7,209 nucleotides of DNA, from the NCBI GenBank assembly GCA_020047725.1, contig JAIFNM010000023.1:1-7209 (forward strand), given 5' to 3'. This DNA comes from Betaproteobacteria bacterium. Its GTDB lineage: Bacteria > Pseudomonadota > Gammaproteobacteria > Burkholderiales > Rhodocyclaceae. Shown here piece after piece: positions 1 to 6,070 of the stretch (within the stretch, counting starts at the first letter, position 1; every line of letters begins with the position of its first letter). The notes under the pieces were generated by a model. It was not told the origin of the DNA, did no database searches, and worked only from the letters and a program-made list of their open reading frames with translations. The translations under genes were made by a program, and so were the position numbers.

Positions 1-5
1 CCCAT
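1..5 (-). CDS. Start of a minus-strand gene running off the left edge
   Basis: Only the first codon (ATG, read from base 5 to base 3) and two further bases are inside the window, so the product cannot be named. The call rests on the signals in front of it. A strong Shine-Dalgarno AAGGAG lies at 11-16 on the minus strand, five bases before the ATG, and a near-consensus sigma70 promoter lies at 77-105. The gene is divergent from the EF-G2 gene. The leader between promoter and start would be about 65 bases and contains two small hairpins (38-54 and 17-28). The start is inferred from these signals, not from protein similarity. Confidence 0.5.
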
Positions 6-76
6 CGTAGCTCCTTCCGGCAACCCGGCTTGCTGAACACCCATGAATAGGGTGAGTGATTGAAAACAAAGGCGGA

Positions 77-105
77 ATTATCCGTCTGCAGAGTAATAAG
101 GTCAA
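77..105 (-). promoter_or_regulatory. Sigma70 promoter for the left-edge minus-strand gene
   Basis: On the minus strand the sequence shows a -35 box TTGACC (100-105) and a -10 box GATAAT (77-82) separated by 17 bases. Each box matches the sigma70 consensus at five of six positions. Transcription would begin near base 70. The -10 box lies inside a perfect seven-pair inverted repeat (AGGCGGA at 70-76, TCCGTCT at 81-87, four-base loop), which could be an operator, though no regulator is identified. Confidence 0.6.
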
Positions 106-264
106 TCAATAGTTCAATGCCATTTATGATAGATTTTACTTATCGCAGAAAGGACTACTGCCCTTATCTTTTTTATTACTTTTGAAAACTGCGAAGAAAT
201 CCAGCGTAGACTGATATGAAAAATAGCCGACAAAAAATACCCATAAAGAATCTCCATGGGCTAC
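106..264. other. AT-rich divergent intergenic stretch with no recognised gene
   Basis: This stretch lies between the two divergent promoters. It is clearly richer in A and T than the coding sequence on either side, and no convincing open reading frame was found on either strand. Small structures are present: GCAG and CTGC arms around base 150 followed by a run of T at 169-174, and CCCAT (240-244) facing ATGGG (256-260). Neither has a stem strong enough to call a terminator. A TATGAT box at 125-130 on the plus strand has no matching -35. Nothing here can be assigned a function from sequence alone. Confidence 0.5.
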
Positions 265-292
265 TTTGCTATCGAGCCACAAAGGGTAGAAT
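265..292 (+). promoter_or_regulatory. Likely sigma70 promoter of the EF-G2 gene
   Basis: A -10 box TAGAAT (287-292, five of six matches to TATAAT) is preceded by a weaker -35 box TTTGCT (265-270) with a 16-base spacer. The -10 is followed by GC, and the same TAGAATGC word occurs in front of uppP in this window. A start near base 299 would give the EF-G2 messenger a leader of about 95 bases. The spacing and -10 are good, the -35 is poor, so the assignment is moderate. Confidence 0.45.
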
Positions 293-327
293 GCAAATCG
301 TTGTGGATGAATCTTGAGTAGTCAGTT

Positions 328-368
328 GCTCTCTACGGGGCATTATCTGGTTCTCGCCCCAAAAGAGC
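328..368 (+). promoter_or_regulatory. Two-part hairpin in the EF-G2 5' leader
   Basis: GCTCT (328-332) can pair with AGAGC (364-368), and inside it GGGGC (337-341) pairs with GCCCC (356-360). An internal loop (CTAC opposite AAA) separates the two helices and a 14-base loop caps the structure. It would lie in the untranslated leader, ending 15 bases before the GGGAG ribosome binding site. No known riboswitch class is recognised. A role in control of EF-G2 is inference. Confidence 0.35.
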
Positions 369-383
369 GCGTTCGACATAATT

Positions 384-390
384 GGGAGAA
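384..390 (+). promoter_or_regulatory. Ribosome binding site fixing the EF-G2 start
   Basis: GGGAGAA ends a few bases before the ATG at 394; the GGAG core (385-388) is five bases from it. The in-frame TTG at 382 lies upstream of this site and would place the site inside the gene, so the ATG at 394 is preferred. Confidence 0.7.
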
Positions 391-393
391 AAC

Positions 394-2451
394 ATGAGTC
401 ATAACACTACCGCCAATCTCCGCGCCGTCGCCATTGTTGGCCACGGCGCGGCAGGTAAAACCACGCTTGTAGAATCATTGCTAGCCGCTGCCGGCACGAT
501 CACCAGTCGAGGATCGGTCGAAAAAGGAAACACGGTTTGTGATTTTGATGCACAGGAAAAGGAACTTGGGCATTCGCTCAATTCCGCGATGGCCAGCCTG
601 AACTGGTTGGATGCCCAGATTCACATCATCGACACACCGGGCTACCCCGACTTCGCCGGCCAGGCCATCGGTGCGCTAGCCGCCGTCGACACTGCACTGG
701 TTGTCATCAACGCGCAGACCGGCATTGAGCTTTCAACCGAGCGCATGATGAAATTCGCGGCGGCGCGCAAACTCTGCCGCATGATCATCATCAATAAGAT
801 TGATGCAGACAACGTCGACCTGCCCAAACTTATTGCAGAAATTCGCGAACGTTTCGGCCGCGAGTGCATGCTGCTCGACCTGCCGGCGCATCACGGTCAG
901 GACGTTGTCGAACTGCTTGGTCACGATGACGGCGAGAGCGACTTTGAATCGGTTGCAACGGCTCACCGCGCATTGATTGATCAGATTGTCGAGGAAGACG
1001 AAGATCTCCTCGCACGTTATCTTGAGGAGGGTGCCGACCCCAGTCCGGATGAACTGCACGCGCCTTTCGAGAAAGCCCTGCGCGACGGCCATCTGATTCC
1101 GATTCTCTTCGTTTCAGCGAAAACCGGAGCGGGCGTTCCCCAATTGCTCGATGCCCTTGCCAAACTGGCCCCCAATCCAGCCGAAGGCAACCCACCACCG
1201 TTTTACAAAGGCGAGCCGGGTGATCCGAACAGCGAACCCTTCCACGCCGAGCCCGACGCTAGCAAGCATGTACTGGCTCATGTCTTCAAGGTGGTCAGCG
1301 ACCCGTTCATTGGCAAACTGGGCGTCTTCCGCGTCCACCAAGGCACAATCAAGAAGGATTCCCAGCTATTCGTTGGCGATGCCAAGCGCCCATTCAAGGT
1401 TGGCCATCTCTACCGCCTGCTCGGCAAGGAGTATATTGAAGTTGAGACTCTCGTTCCTGGTGACATCGGAGCCATAGCCAAGGTTGAAGAAATCGAGTTC
1501 GACTGCGTGCTTCACGATTCACACGACGAAGACCATATTCACCTGATTCCGCTCGAATTCCCACAGCCGATGCAGGGATTGGCCGTAGAAACCAAGAAAA
1601 GGGCTGACGAACAACGGCTGTTTGACGTTCTGCACAAGCTTGAGATTGAAGATCCCTGCTTCAAGGTCGAGCGCCACCCGACGACCAACGAAACGGTCAT
1701 CCGTGGCTTGGGTGAAATGCATCTGCGGGCCAAGCTGTCGCGCATGGCGCAACAGTACAAGATCGAACTTGAGACCAAAGCGCCTCAGATCGACTATCGT
1801 GAAACGATTGTCGGCAAAGCTCCCGGCCACTGCCGACATAAGAAGCAGAGCGGCGGCGCCGGGCAGTTCGGTGAAGTCATGCTGCGTGTCGAGCCACTGG
1901 AGCGCGGCAAAGGCTTCGAATTTGTTGACGAAGTCAAAGGTGGAGCCATACCCGGAGTCTTCATGGCCGCTGTCGAAAAAGGGGTGCGCCAGGCACTGGA
2001 AGACGGCGTGGTTGGAGGTTTCCCGGTTTCCGACATTCGCGTCATCGTCAATGACGGCAAGTCGCACGCGGTTGACAGCAAGGATATCGCTTTCTATTCA
2101 GCTGGCCGCAAAGCGGTCATCGAAGCGATTCGAGCTGCATCACCGATCATCCTTGAACCGATTGTCGAAATCGAGATCGACTCGCCGGAACATGCAGTCG
2201 GCGACCTGGCCGGCGACTTGTCCAGCAAGCGTGGACAAGTTACCGGAACACAGCCCCGAAGCACTGGTACCATGTCAATCAACGGCAAGGTTCCGTTGGC
2301 CGAACTGGATGACTATCAGGGACGTCTCAAGTCGATGACCGGGGGACAAGGGTCCTACAGCATCACCTTTTCGCACTATGCCCAGGTACCTGCCGCGACG
2401 CAGCAGCAGTTGGCCTCGGAGCACAAGGTGGTTGGCCTTGAGGATGACTGA
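394..2451 (+). CDS. Elongation factor G-like GTPase (EF-G2 type)
   Basis: This 685-residue protein has the full domain order of translation factor EF-G, a GTPase that acts on the ribosome in the cytoplasm. Seen in sequence: P-loop G16-H-G-A-A-G-K22-T, switch I ELGHS (57-61), G3 motif DTPGYPDF (80-87), G4 NKID (134-137), G5 SAK (241-243), domain II from about residue 290, and in domain IV a GGAGQFGEV-type loop and SHAVDS. Canonical EF-G has DTPGHVDF and RGITI; here the catalytic histidine position is Tyr84 and the switch I threonine is Ser61. The Tyr form is typical of the EF-G2 or FusA2 branch (for example mycobacterial FusA2 with DTPGYADF), so this is probably a paralogue and not the main fusA, which usually sits with rpsL, rpsG and tuf. 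It stands alone here, with its own promoter and a terminator just downstream. Its cellular role is poorly defined; call of family is firm, function less so. Confidence 0.93.
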   Translation: MSHNTTANLRAVAIVGHGAAGKTTLVESLLAAAGTITSRGSVEKGNTVCDFDAQEKELGHSLNSAMASLNWLDAQIHIIDTPGYPDFAGQAIGALAAVDTALVVINAQTGIELSTERMMKFAAARKLCRMIIINKIDADNVDLPKLIAEIRERFGRECMLLDLPAHHGQDVVELLGHDDGESDFESVATAHRALIDQIVEEDEDLLARYLEEGADPSPDELHAPFEKALRDGHLIPILFVSAKTGAGVPQLLDALAKLAPNPAEGNPPPFYKGEPGDPNSEPFHAEPDASKHVLAHVFKVVSDPFIGKLGVFRVHQGTIKKDSQLFVGDAKRPFKVGHLYRLLGKEYIEVETLVPGDIGAIAKVEEIEFDCVLHDSHDEDHIHLIPLEFPQPMQGLAVETKKRADEQRLFDVLHKLEIEDPCFKVERHPTTNETVIRGLGEMHLRAKLSRMAQQYKIELETKAPQIDYRETIVGKAPGHCRHKKQSGGAGQFGEVMLRVEPLERGKGFEFVDEVKGGAIPGVFMAAVEKGVRQALEDGVVGGFPVSDIRVIVNDGKSHAVDSKDIAFYSAGRKAVIEAIRAASPIILEPIVEIEIDSPEHAVGDLAGDLSSKRGQVTGTQPRSTGTMSINGKVPLAELDDYQGRLKSMTGGQGSYSITFSHYAQVPAATQQQLASEHKVVGLEDD

Positions 2452-2481
2452 TCGAAGCGAAGGCTTGTAGCGAAAGTTGAG

Positions 2482-4956
2482 ATGACTGGTTTTTTTGAGG
2501 TACCCGGCTGGGCTCTTCCGATAGCCCGCCGGGTATTGTTTTTTTGGCTGCGGACGACCGTATTTCCTGAACACCCGCAGGGACTCGGTCTCGACCCGAC
2601 AAAGCCGGTCTGTTACGTCCTGCAGGACCACCACCTCTCGAACCTGCTGGTACTCTTTGAAGAATCGCAACGGGCCGGTCTTCCTTCCGCAGAAGCTCGA
2701 CTAAGACTTGGCAGTGGCAGCTTTCCGCATTCCGCCTTCTCTCTGAACCGCAAGCACTCACTCAGCGCCACGGCACGCGAACGCTATGCACACTCTTCGC
2801 TGATGAAAGCCCTGGTCCGCGAAGCCCTGAGCGACAAGGGGCTCGACGTGCAGATTGTCCCGGTCGTGATCCTTTGGGGGCGCAGCCCGGACAAACAGGA
2901 ATCGATCCTCAAGGCCCTGTTCTCTGAAACCTGGCGACAACCTGGTCCGCTCCGCCGCCTGCTGACCATCCTGCTGCATGGACGGAACGTGCTGGTTCGT
3001 TTCAATACACCAATTTCTCTGCGTTCGTTTGCCAGCGAAAGTCTCGACGAGGAACAGGCGCTGCGCAAACTCTCTCGCGTGCTGCGCGTACACTTCCGCC
3101 GCCAGCGCCAGATGGCCATTGGACCCGACCTCTCGCATCGCAACACACAAGTCGAAGCTCTCCTCGCCTCCCCGTTCGTACGCGCTGCGATAGCCAAGGA
3201 ATCCGAAACACATAACATCTCCCTGAAGAACGCACAGGAACACGCTCGCCGCTTCGCTCTGGAAATCGCCTCGGACTATTCGTACGGCACCCTGCACGCC
3301 CTCGAGCTCTTTCTCTCTTGGTTATGGACGCGCCTCTATGACGGCTTCGAGATTTATAACATCGACACCCTGACGCGCTTCGCGCCCAGTCAGGGGATCG
3401 TCTACGTACCGGCGCACCGAAGCCATATCGACTATCTACTGCTGTCCTACCTGCTGCATCGCAACGGATTCACTCCGCCACACATTGCCGCCGGCGCCAA
3501 TCTGAACATGCCGCTGGTCGGCGCGTTATTGAGGCGTAGTGGCGCGTTTTTCCTGCGTCGCAGTTTCAAGGGGGAACCGCTCTACGCAGCAGTATTCCAT
3601 GAATACCTGCATCTGATGATGACGCGGGGCTTCCCGCTCGAGTATTTCATCGAGGGTGGTCGCAGTCGCAGCGGACGGACGCTGACTCCGAAAGCCGGCA
3701 TCCTGGGAATGACCGTTCGCAGCTTCATCCGCGAACACACTCGGCCCCTTGTTTTCGTTCCGGTATACATCGGTTACGAGAAAGTGATTGAAGGCCGGAC
3801 TTATCTTCGAGAAATGGCTGGCAAACCAAAACAAAAGGAATCTCTGTGGGCCATCATCAAGATGGTGCGCCGAATCAAGCGAGTTTTCGGCAAGGTCCAC
3901 ATCAACTTTGGCGAGCCACTGGCACTGGGCGAATTTCTTGAGTCCCATCGTCCGGGCTGGGCAAGCGAGACCTCTGATACAAGCGACTGGTCACGCGAAG
4001 CGACCTTTCGCGCCGCCACCGAACTGGCCAAACGCCTGAATGAAGCCGCAGTGATCAATCCGGTCAACCTGATCGCACTGGCCGTACTGTCTACGCCCAG
4101 ACACATGATCGATGAACAAGTTCTTGATCGCCTTCTAGAACACTATCGAGCGCTTGTTTCCGAAGCGCCATACGCTTCAACAACAATCCCCTGCACTCTG
4201 GATTCGAAGCAGATTGTGGCGTACGTCGAACGACTCGGGTTCGCCGAACGTGTAATGCATCCATTGGGCGACCTGATTCGTGTGCCAGAAGGCAAGGCCT
4301 CGCTACTCGCCTACTTCCGCAACAACGTGCTGCATCTTTTCGCCTTGCCGGCGCTGATCGCTTGCCTGCTGAGCCATAACCGGCAACTCGGCTCCCAGCG
4401 CGTAAACGAGGCAATTGCCGGAATCTACAGCCTGATCGGTGCCGAACTGTTCCTGCGTTGGTCGCCCGAGGAACTCCCCGCCGCCACGGAAACCATCATC
4501 AAAGTGTTCGTCAAACGCGGCCTGCTGCTGCGCAACGAGCCCAAGCATCTTTCCGCGCCCGAGCCTAATACTCAGGAGTTTGCCGAGTTGCACCTGCTTG
4601 GTGAGACGCTACGCCCAATCCTCGAGCGGCACTTCCTCACGCTGGCCGTACTGCAACACAGCGGATCGGGTTGCAGTACGCGCCGCGCGCTGGAAAACGA
4701 TTGCCATCTGCTAGCTCAGCGCCTGGGGCTGCTCTATGAGTTCAATTCGCCAGAGCATGCGGAAAAAACAACATTCTCCGCGCTCATTACGCAACTCATC
4801 GATGCAAGTCTTCTGCGCGAAGACGAAACTGGGCTTTTGCACTTTGACCAGCGCATCACGACACCGCTCGCGCATGCCGAGCTTGTCCTCCCGGCCGAAG
4901 CGCGGCAAACAATCCGGCGGATGACCAGCTCAGAACTGGTCAAGCCAGAAAACTAA
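2482..4956 (+). CDS. plsB: Glycerol-3-phosphate 1-O-acyltransferase PlsB
   Basis: The 824-residue product (E. coli PlsB has 807) transfers a fatty acyl group to the sn-1 position of glycerol-3-phosphate, the first step of phospholipid synthesis, at the inner face of the cytoplasmic membrane. All acyltransferase blocks are visible: the H-x4-D catalytic motif H312-RSHI-D317, block II GAFFLRRSFKG (354-364), block III FIEGGRSRSGR (389-399) with E391, G392 and R394, and block IV VPVYIGYE (426-433). The N-terminal region aligns with E. coli PlsB through the GLGLD segment. ATG 2482 is the only start codon between the in-frame EF-G2 stop and the conserved region, apart from weak TTG or CTG codons. 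The ribosome binding site is poor (GAAAG at 2472-2476). The gene follows EF-G2 by 30 bases with no clear promoter of its own, and a strong terminator hairpin sits inside codons 7-22, which is unusual and suggests low or conditional expression. Confidence 0.96.
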   Translation: MTGFFEVPGWALPIARRVLFFWLRTTVFPEHPQGLGLDPTKPVCYVLQDHHLSNLLVLFEESQRAGLPSAEARLRLGSGSFPHSAFSLNRKHSLSATARERYAHSSLMKALVREALSDKGLDVQIVPVVILWGRSPDKQESILKALFSETWRQPGPLRRLLTILLHGRNVLVRFNTPISLRSFASESLDEEQALRKLSRVLRVHFRRQRQMAIGPDLSHRNTQVEALLASPFVRAAIAKESETHNISLKNAQEHARRFALEIASDYSYGTLHALELFLSWLWTRLYDGFEIYNIDTLTRFAPSQGIVYVPAHRSHIDYLLLSYLLHRNGFTPPHIAAGANLNMPLVGALLRRSGAFFLRRSFKGEPLYAAVFHEYLHLMMTRGFPLEYFIEGGRSRSGRTLTPKAGILGMTVRSFIREHTRPLVFVPVYIGYEKVIEGRTYLREMAGKPKQKESLWAIIKMVRRIKRVFGKVHINFGEPLALGEFLESHRPGWASETSDTSDWSREATFRAATELAKRLNEAAVINPVNLIALAVLSTPRHMIDEQVLDRLLEHYRALVSEAPYASTTIPCTLDSKQIVAYVERLGFAERVMHPLGDLIRVPEGKASLLAYFRNNVLHLFALPALIACLLSHNRQLGSQRVNEAIAGIYSLIGAELFLRWSPEELPAATETIIKVFVKRGLLLRNEPKHLSAPEPNTQEFAELHLLGETLRPILERHFLTLAVLQHSGSGCSTRRALENDCHLLAQRLGLLYEFNSPEHAEKTTFSALITQLIDASLLREDETGLLHFDQRITTPLAHAELVLPAEARQTIRRMTSSELVKPEN
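2501..2545 (+). terminator. Strong intrinsic terminator inside the plsB 5' coding end
   Basis: TACCCGGC (2501-2508) pairs with GCCGGGTA (2528-2535), and after one bulged T (2509) GGGCT (2510-2514) pairs with AGCCC (2523-2527). That gives 13 pairs around an eight-base loop. It is followed at once by TTGTTTTTTT (2536-2545). The form is that of a rho-independent terminator acting on transcripts from the EF-G2 gene, whose stop codon is 50 bases upstream. It lies entirely within plsB, encoding residues 7-22, so it could act as an attenuator of plsB. On the minus strand the hairpin is followed by A residues, so it should work only in the plus direction. Confidence 0.85.
4922..4942. repeat. Perfect inverted repeat at the 3' end of plsB
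   Basis: TGACCAG (4922-4928) and CTGGTCA (4936-4942) form a seven-pair stem with a seven-base loop, ending 11 bases before the plsB stop codon. No T-run follows on either strand, so it is not a standard intrinsic terminator. It lies where plsB and the minus-strand lytic transglycosylase gene converge, only 28 bases apart, and could serve as a 3' end structure for one of the transcripts. Confidence 0.35.
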
Positions 4957-4984
4957 AAGGGACTCAGGCGCGAGGAGGCACTGG

Positions 4985-5686
4985 CTACACCGGGGGTGCC
5001 GCAGCACGCCGCGCCGCCTGCTCCAGACGCTCCTTCTCGGCCAACACCTTGCTGGCGTAACCGCCTTCGGTGTCTGACGAACCGGCATACTGTTGAAGCC
5101 CGGCAACCAGGCCTCCGCTCCGGCGAATTGCCTCCTGAAGGACATGAACGCCGACCCGAATGTTGATCACGGGATCAAGCAAAGGTCGGTCTCCCGTCGT
5201 ACCCTCCGGAACCTTATCCATATGGAAACGTGGGATAACTTGCATCAATCCCTGTGCACCCATGGAGCTTTGGGCAAATGGATTGAATCGCGATTCGATC
5301 CCGATGATGGCAACAATGAGTAGCGGATCGATGCGCCGCTCCTTCCCGATCAACTGCGCGGTCTCAAAAACCGGAACAAGCGATTCAGGCGACACCCGGT
5401 AGCGTCGCGTCACGTAGTCAAGCGCACCCTGCATGCGGGGTGACAATACAACCACTTCGGGCTCAACCACCGAAACCTCGATTGGAGAATCCGCCGAAGT
5501 CGATAAATCGGCCAACGCGCTCAAGTCGAATTTCCGGATTCCAACCGACGGCGAGCCGTCGACAAAAACGTTGATAACGGCAAAAACGAGCAAAAGTGCA
5601 GCAATAATCAAAATGTGCTGAATAAGATTCAGGGCGGCATCGGAACTGCGTGCCATCGTTTGTTTGAGCGTAATCGATACAGACAT
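4985..5686 (-). CDS. Membrane-anchored lytic transglycosylase (SLT domain)
   Basis: The 233-residue protein has a hydrophobic segment at about residues 21-42 that should anchor it in the cytoplasmic membrane with the rest in the periplasm. A soluble lytic transglycosylase-like domain follows from about residue 105. The family cleaves the MurNAc-GlcNAc bond of peptidoglycan by an intramolecular reaction with one catalytic glutamate. Here that residue is E131 in IESRFNPFAQSSMGAQGLMQVIP (130-152), the classic E-S-x-F-N-P and G-L-M-Q signature. The usual C-terminal AYNAG motif appears altered to QQYAGSSD (198-205), followed by GGYASKVL (208-214). The start ATG at 5686-5684 is chosen over the GTG at 5692 because AAGGAG at 5694-5699 is seven bases from the ATG but only one base from the GTG. 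It has a distant strong promoter and a structured leader upstream. The precise enzyme subfamily is not assigned. Confidence 0.9.
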   Translation of the reverse strand: MSVSITLKQTMARSSDAALNLIQHILIIAALLLVFAVINVFVDGSPSVGIRKFDLSALADLSTSADSPIEVSVVEPEVVVLSPRMQGALDYVTRRYRVSPESLVPVFETAQLIGKERRIDPLLIVAIIGIESRFNPFAQSSMGAQGLMQVIPRFHMDKVPEGTTGDRPLLDPVINIRVGVHVLQEAIRRSGGLVAGLQQYAGSSDTEGGYASKVLAEKERLEQAARRAAAPPV

Positions 5687-5693
5687 GCTCACT

Positions 5694-5699
5694 CTCCTT
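5694..5699 (-). promoter_or_regulatory. Ribosome binding site fixing the lytic transglycosylase start
   Basis: AAGGAG on the minus strand lies seven bases before the ATG at 5686 and one base before an alternative GTG at 5692. Only the ATG has workable spacing. Confidence 0.7.
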
Positions 5700-5719
5700 C
5701 ACTGTGGTCATCGCAAGGC

Positions 5720-5791
5720 AAAAAAAGCCCGACGACGAACGGTTTTAGGGGGGTGCTAAGCCCAGGAACGCGGCAAGGTTTACCGCCGGGC
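5720..5791 (-). terminator. Possible intrinsic terminator in the transglycosylase leader
   Basis: On the minus strand GCCCGGCGGT (5782-5791) can pair with GTCGTCGGGC (5727-5736) as ten pairs, three of them G-U, and seven T residues follow directly (5720-5726). The enclosed 45 bases can hold a smaller hairpin (GGGC with GCACC, 5751-5763). The T-run and GC-rich 3' arm are striking. The large loop and the competing self-fold of the 5' arm lower the confidence. If real it would end transcripts 21 bases before the transglycosylase ribosome binding site. Confidence 0.4.
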
Positions 5792-5906
5792 GGATACTTC
5801 TACAACTTCCTGCTTCTACTGACTGAATACCCTGCAATAGAGTCGCAGGGGAGAGAAGAGTTCAATACCAAAAGATGCTTCACGCATAGGGCTGCGTTGG
5901 ACTGGA
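5720..5906 (-). ncRNA. Candidate structured leader or small RNA upstream of the transglycosylase
   Basis: A transcript from the promoter at 5913-5941 would start near 5906 and reach the T-run ending at 5720, about 187 bases. It would contain a hairpin ACGCA/TGCGT (5882-5897), a hairpin CCCTGC/GCAGGG (5830-5850) with a nine-base loop, pyrimidine-rich single-stranded segments, and the possible terminator. No open reading frame in it looks coding. It matches no RNA family that I recognise: it lacks the end-closing stem of 6S RNA and the conserved cores of common riboswitches. It could be a free small RNA, a long 5' leader with an attenuator, or simply an untranslated region. Confidence 0.35.
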
Positions 5907-5912
5907 GATGAG

Positions 5913-5941
5913 ACTCTATTGATTAAATTGAGTTTTGTCAA
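5913..5941 (-). promoter_or_regulatory. Strong sigma70 promoter upstream of the lytic transglycosylase
   Basis: The minus strand shows a perfect -35 box TTGACA (5936-5941), a 17-base AT-rich spacer, and a -10 box TAGAGT (5913-5918, four of six). Start would be near 5906, some 220 bases before the transglycosylase ATG. It is the best -35 in the window. The -10 overlaps one arm (5912-5921) of a ten-base inverted repeat whose other arm is at 5835-5844. Confidence 0.6.
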
Positions 5942-6037
5942 TGATGCCCGGTTTCGGACAAATTTCGCAGGAGCCTCCGCCGGACACTTTTCATGGCTGT
6001 TGCCGTTGCCAACAGAGAGATATAAGCCACCCGAGCT

Positions 6038-6061
6038 GACAACAATCCGTGTCGAAACACG
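6038..6061 (-). terminator. Weak terminator candidate after the DUF4197 gene
   Basis: Ten bases past the stop codon, on the minus strand, CGTGT and ACACG (6057-6061 and 6048-6052) form a five-pair stem with a TTCG tetraloop, followed by GATTGTTGTC. The stem is stable for its size but the T-tract is broken, so termination is only possible, not certain. Confidence 0.35.
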
Positions 6062-6070
6062 TCGCAAATT

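Noticed and set aside
1..70. Cyclic di-GMP (GEMM) riboswitch in the minus-strand leader
   Set aside because: The end of the leader (GCCGGGTTGCCGG then a start codon) recalls the class, but the leader is too short and lacks the conserved ACGCAAAGCC core.
62..87. Intrinsic terminator on the minus strand (AGACGGA/TCCGCCT then TTTGTTTT)
   Set aside because: The stem overlaps the -10 box and start of a good promoter, so it is upstream of or at the transcription start, and no gene lies before it on that strand.
231..260. Terminator-like CCCAT/ATGGG hairpin followed by T residues on the minus strand
   Set aside because: The stem is only five to seven pairs and AT-containing with an 11-base loop, and no minus-strand gene precedes it.
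382..393. TTG start four codons upstream for the EF-G2 protein
   Set aside because: The GGGAGAA ribosome binding site would fall inside the gene, whereas it is ideally placed for the ATG at 394.
1622..2338. Long open frame on the plus strand inside the EF-G2 gene
   Set aside because: It overlaps a confidently identified gene in another frame and its translation has the Ser, Arg and Pro bias of a shadow frame.
4922..4956. Intrinsic terminator of plsB at the TGACCAG/CTGGTCA repeat
   Set aside because: No T-run follows the stem on either strand, so it is reported only as an inverted repeat.
5687..5692. GTG start at 5692 for the lytic transglycosylase
   Set aside because: It is one base from the AAGGAG site, too close for initiation; the ATG at 5686 is spaced correctly.
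5720..5906. 6S RNA identity for the candidate transcript
   Set aside because: The length is similar, but the 5' and 3' ends do not pair and no central bubble flanked by long helices is visible.
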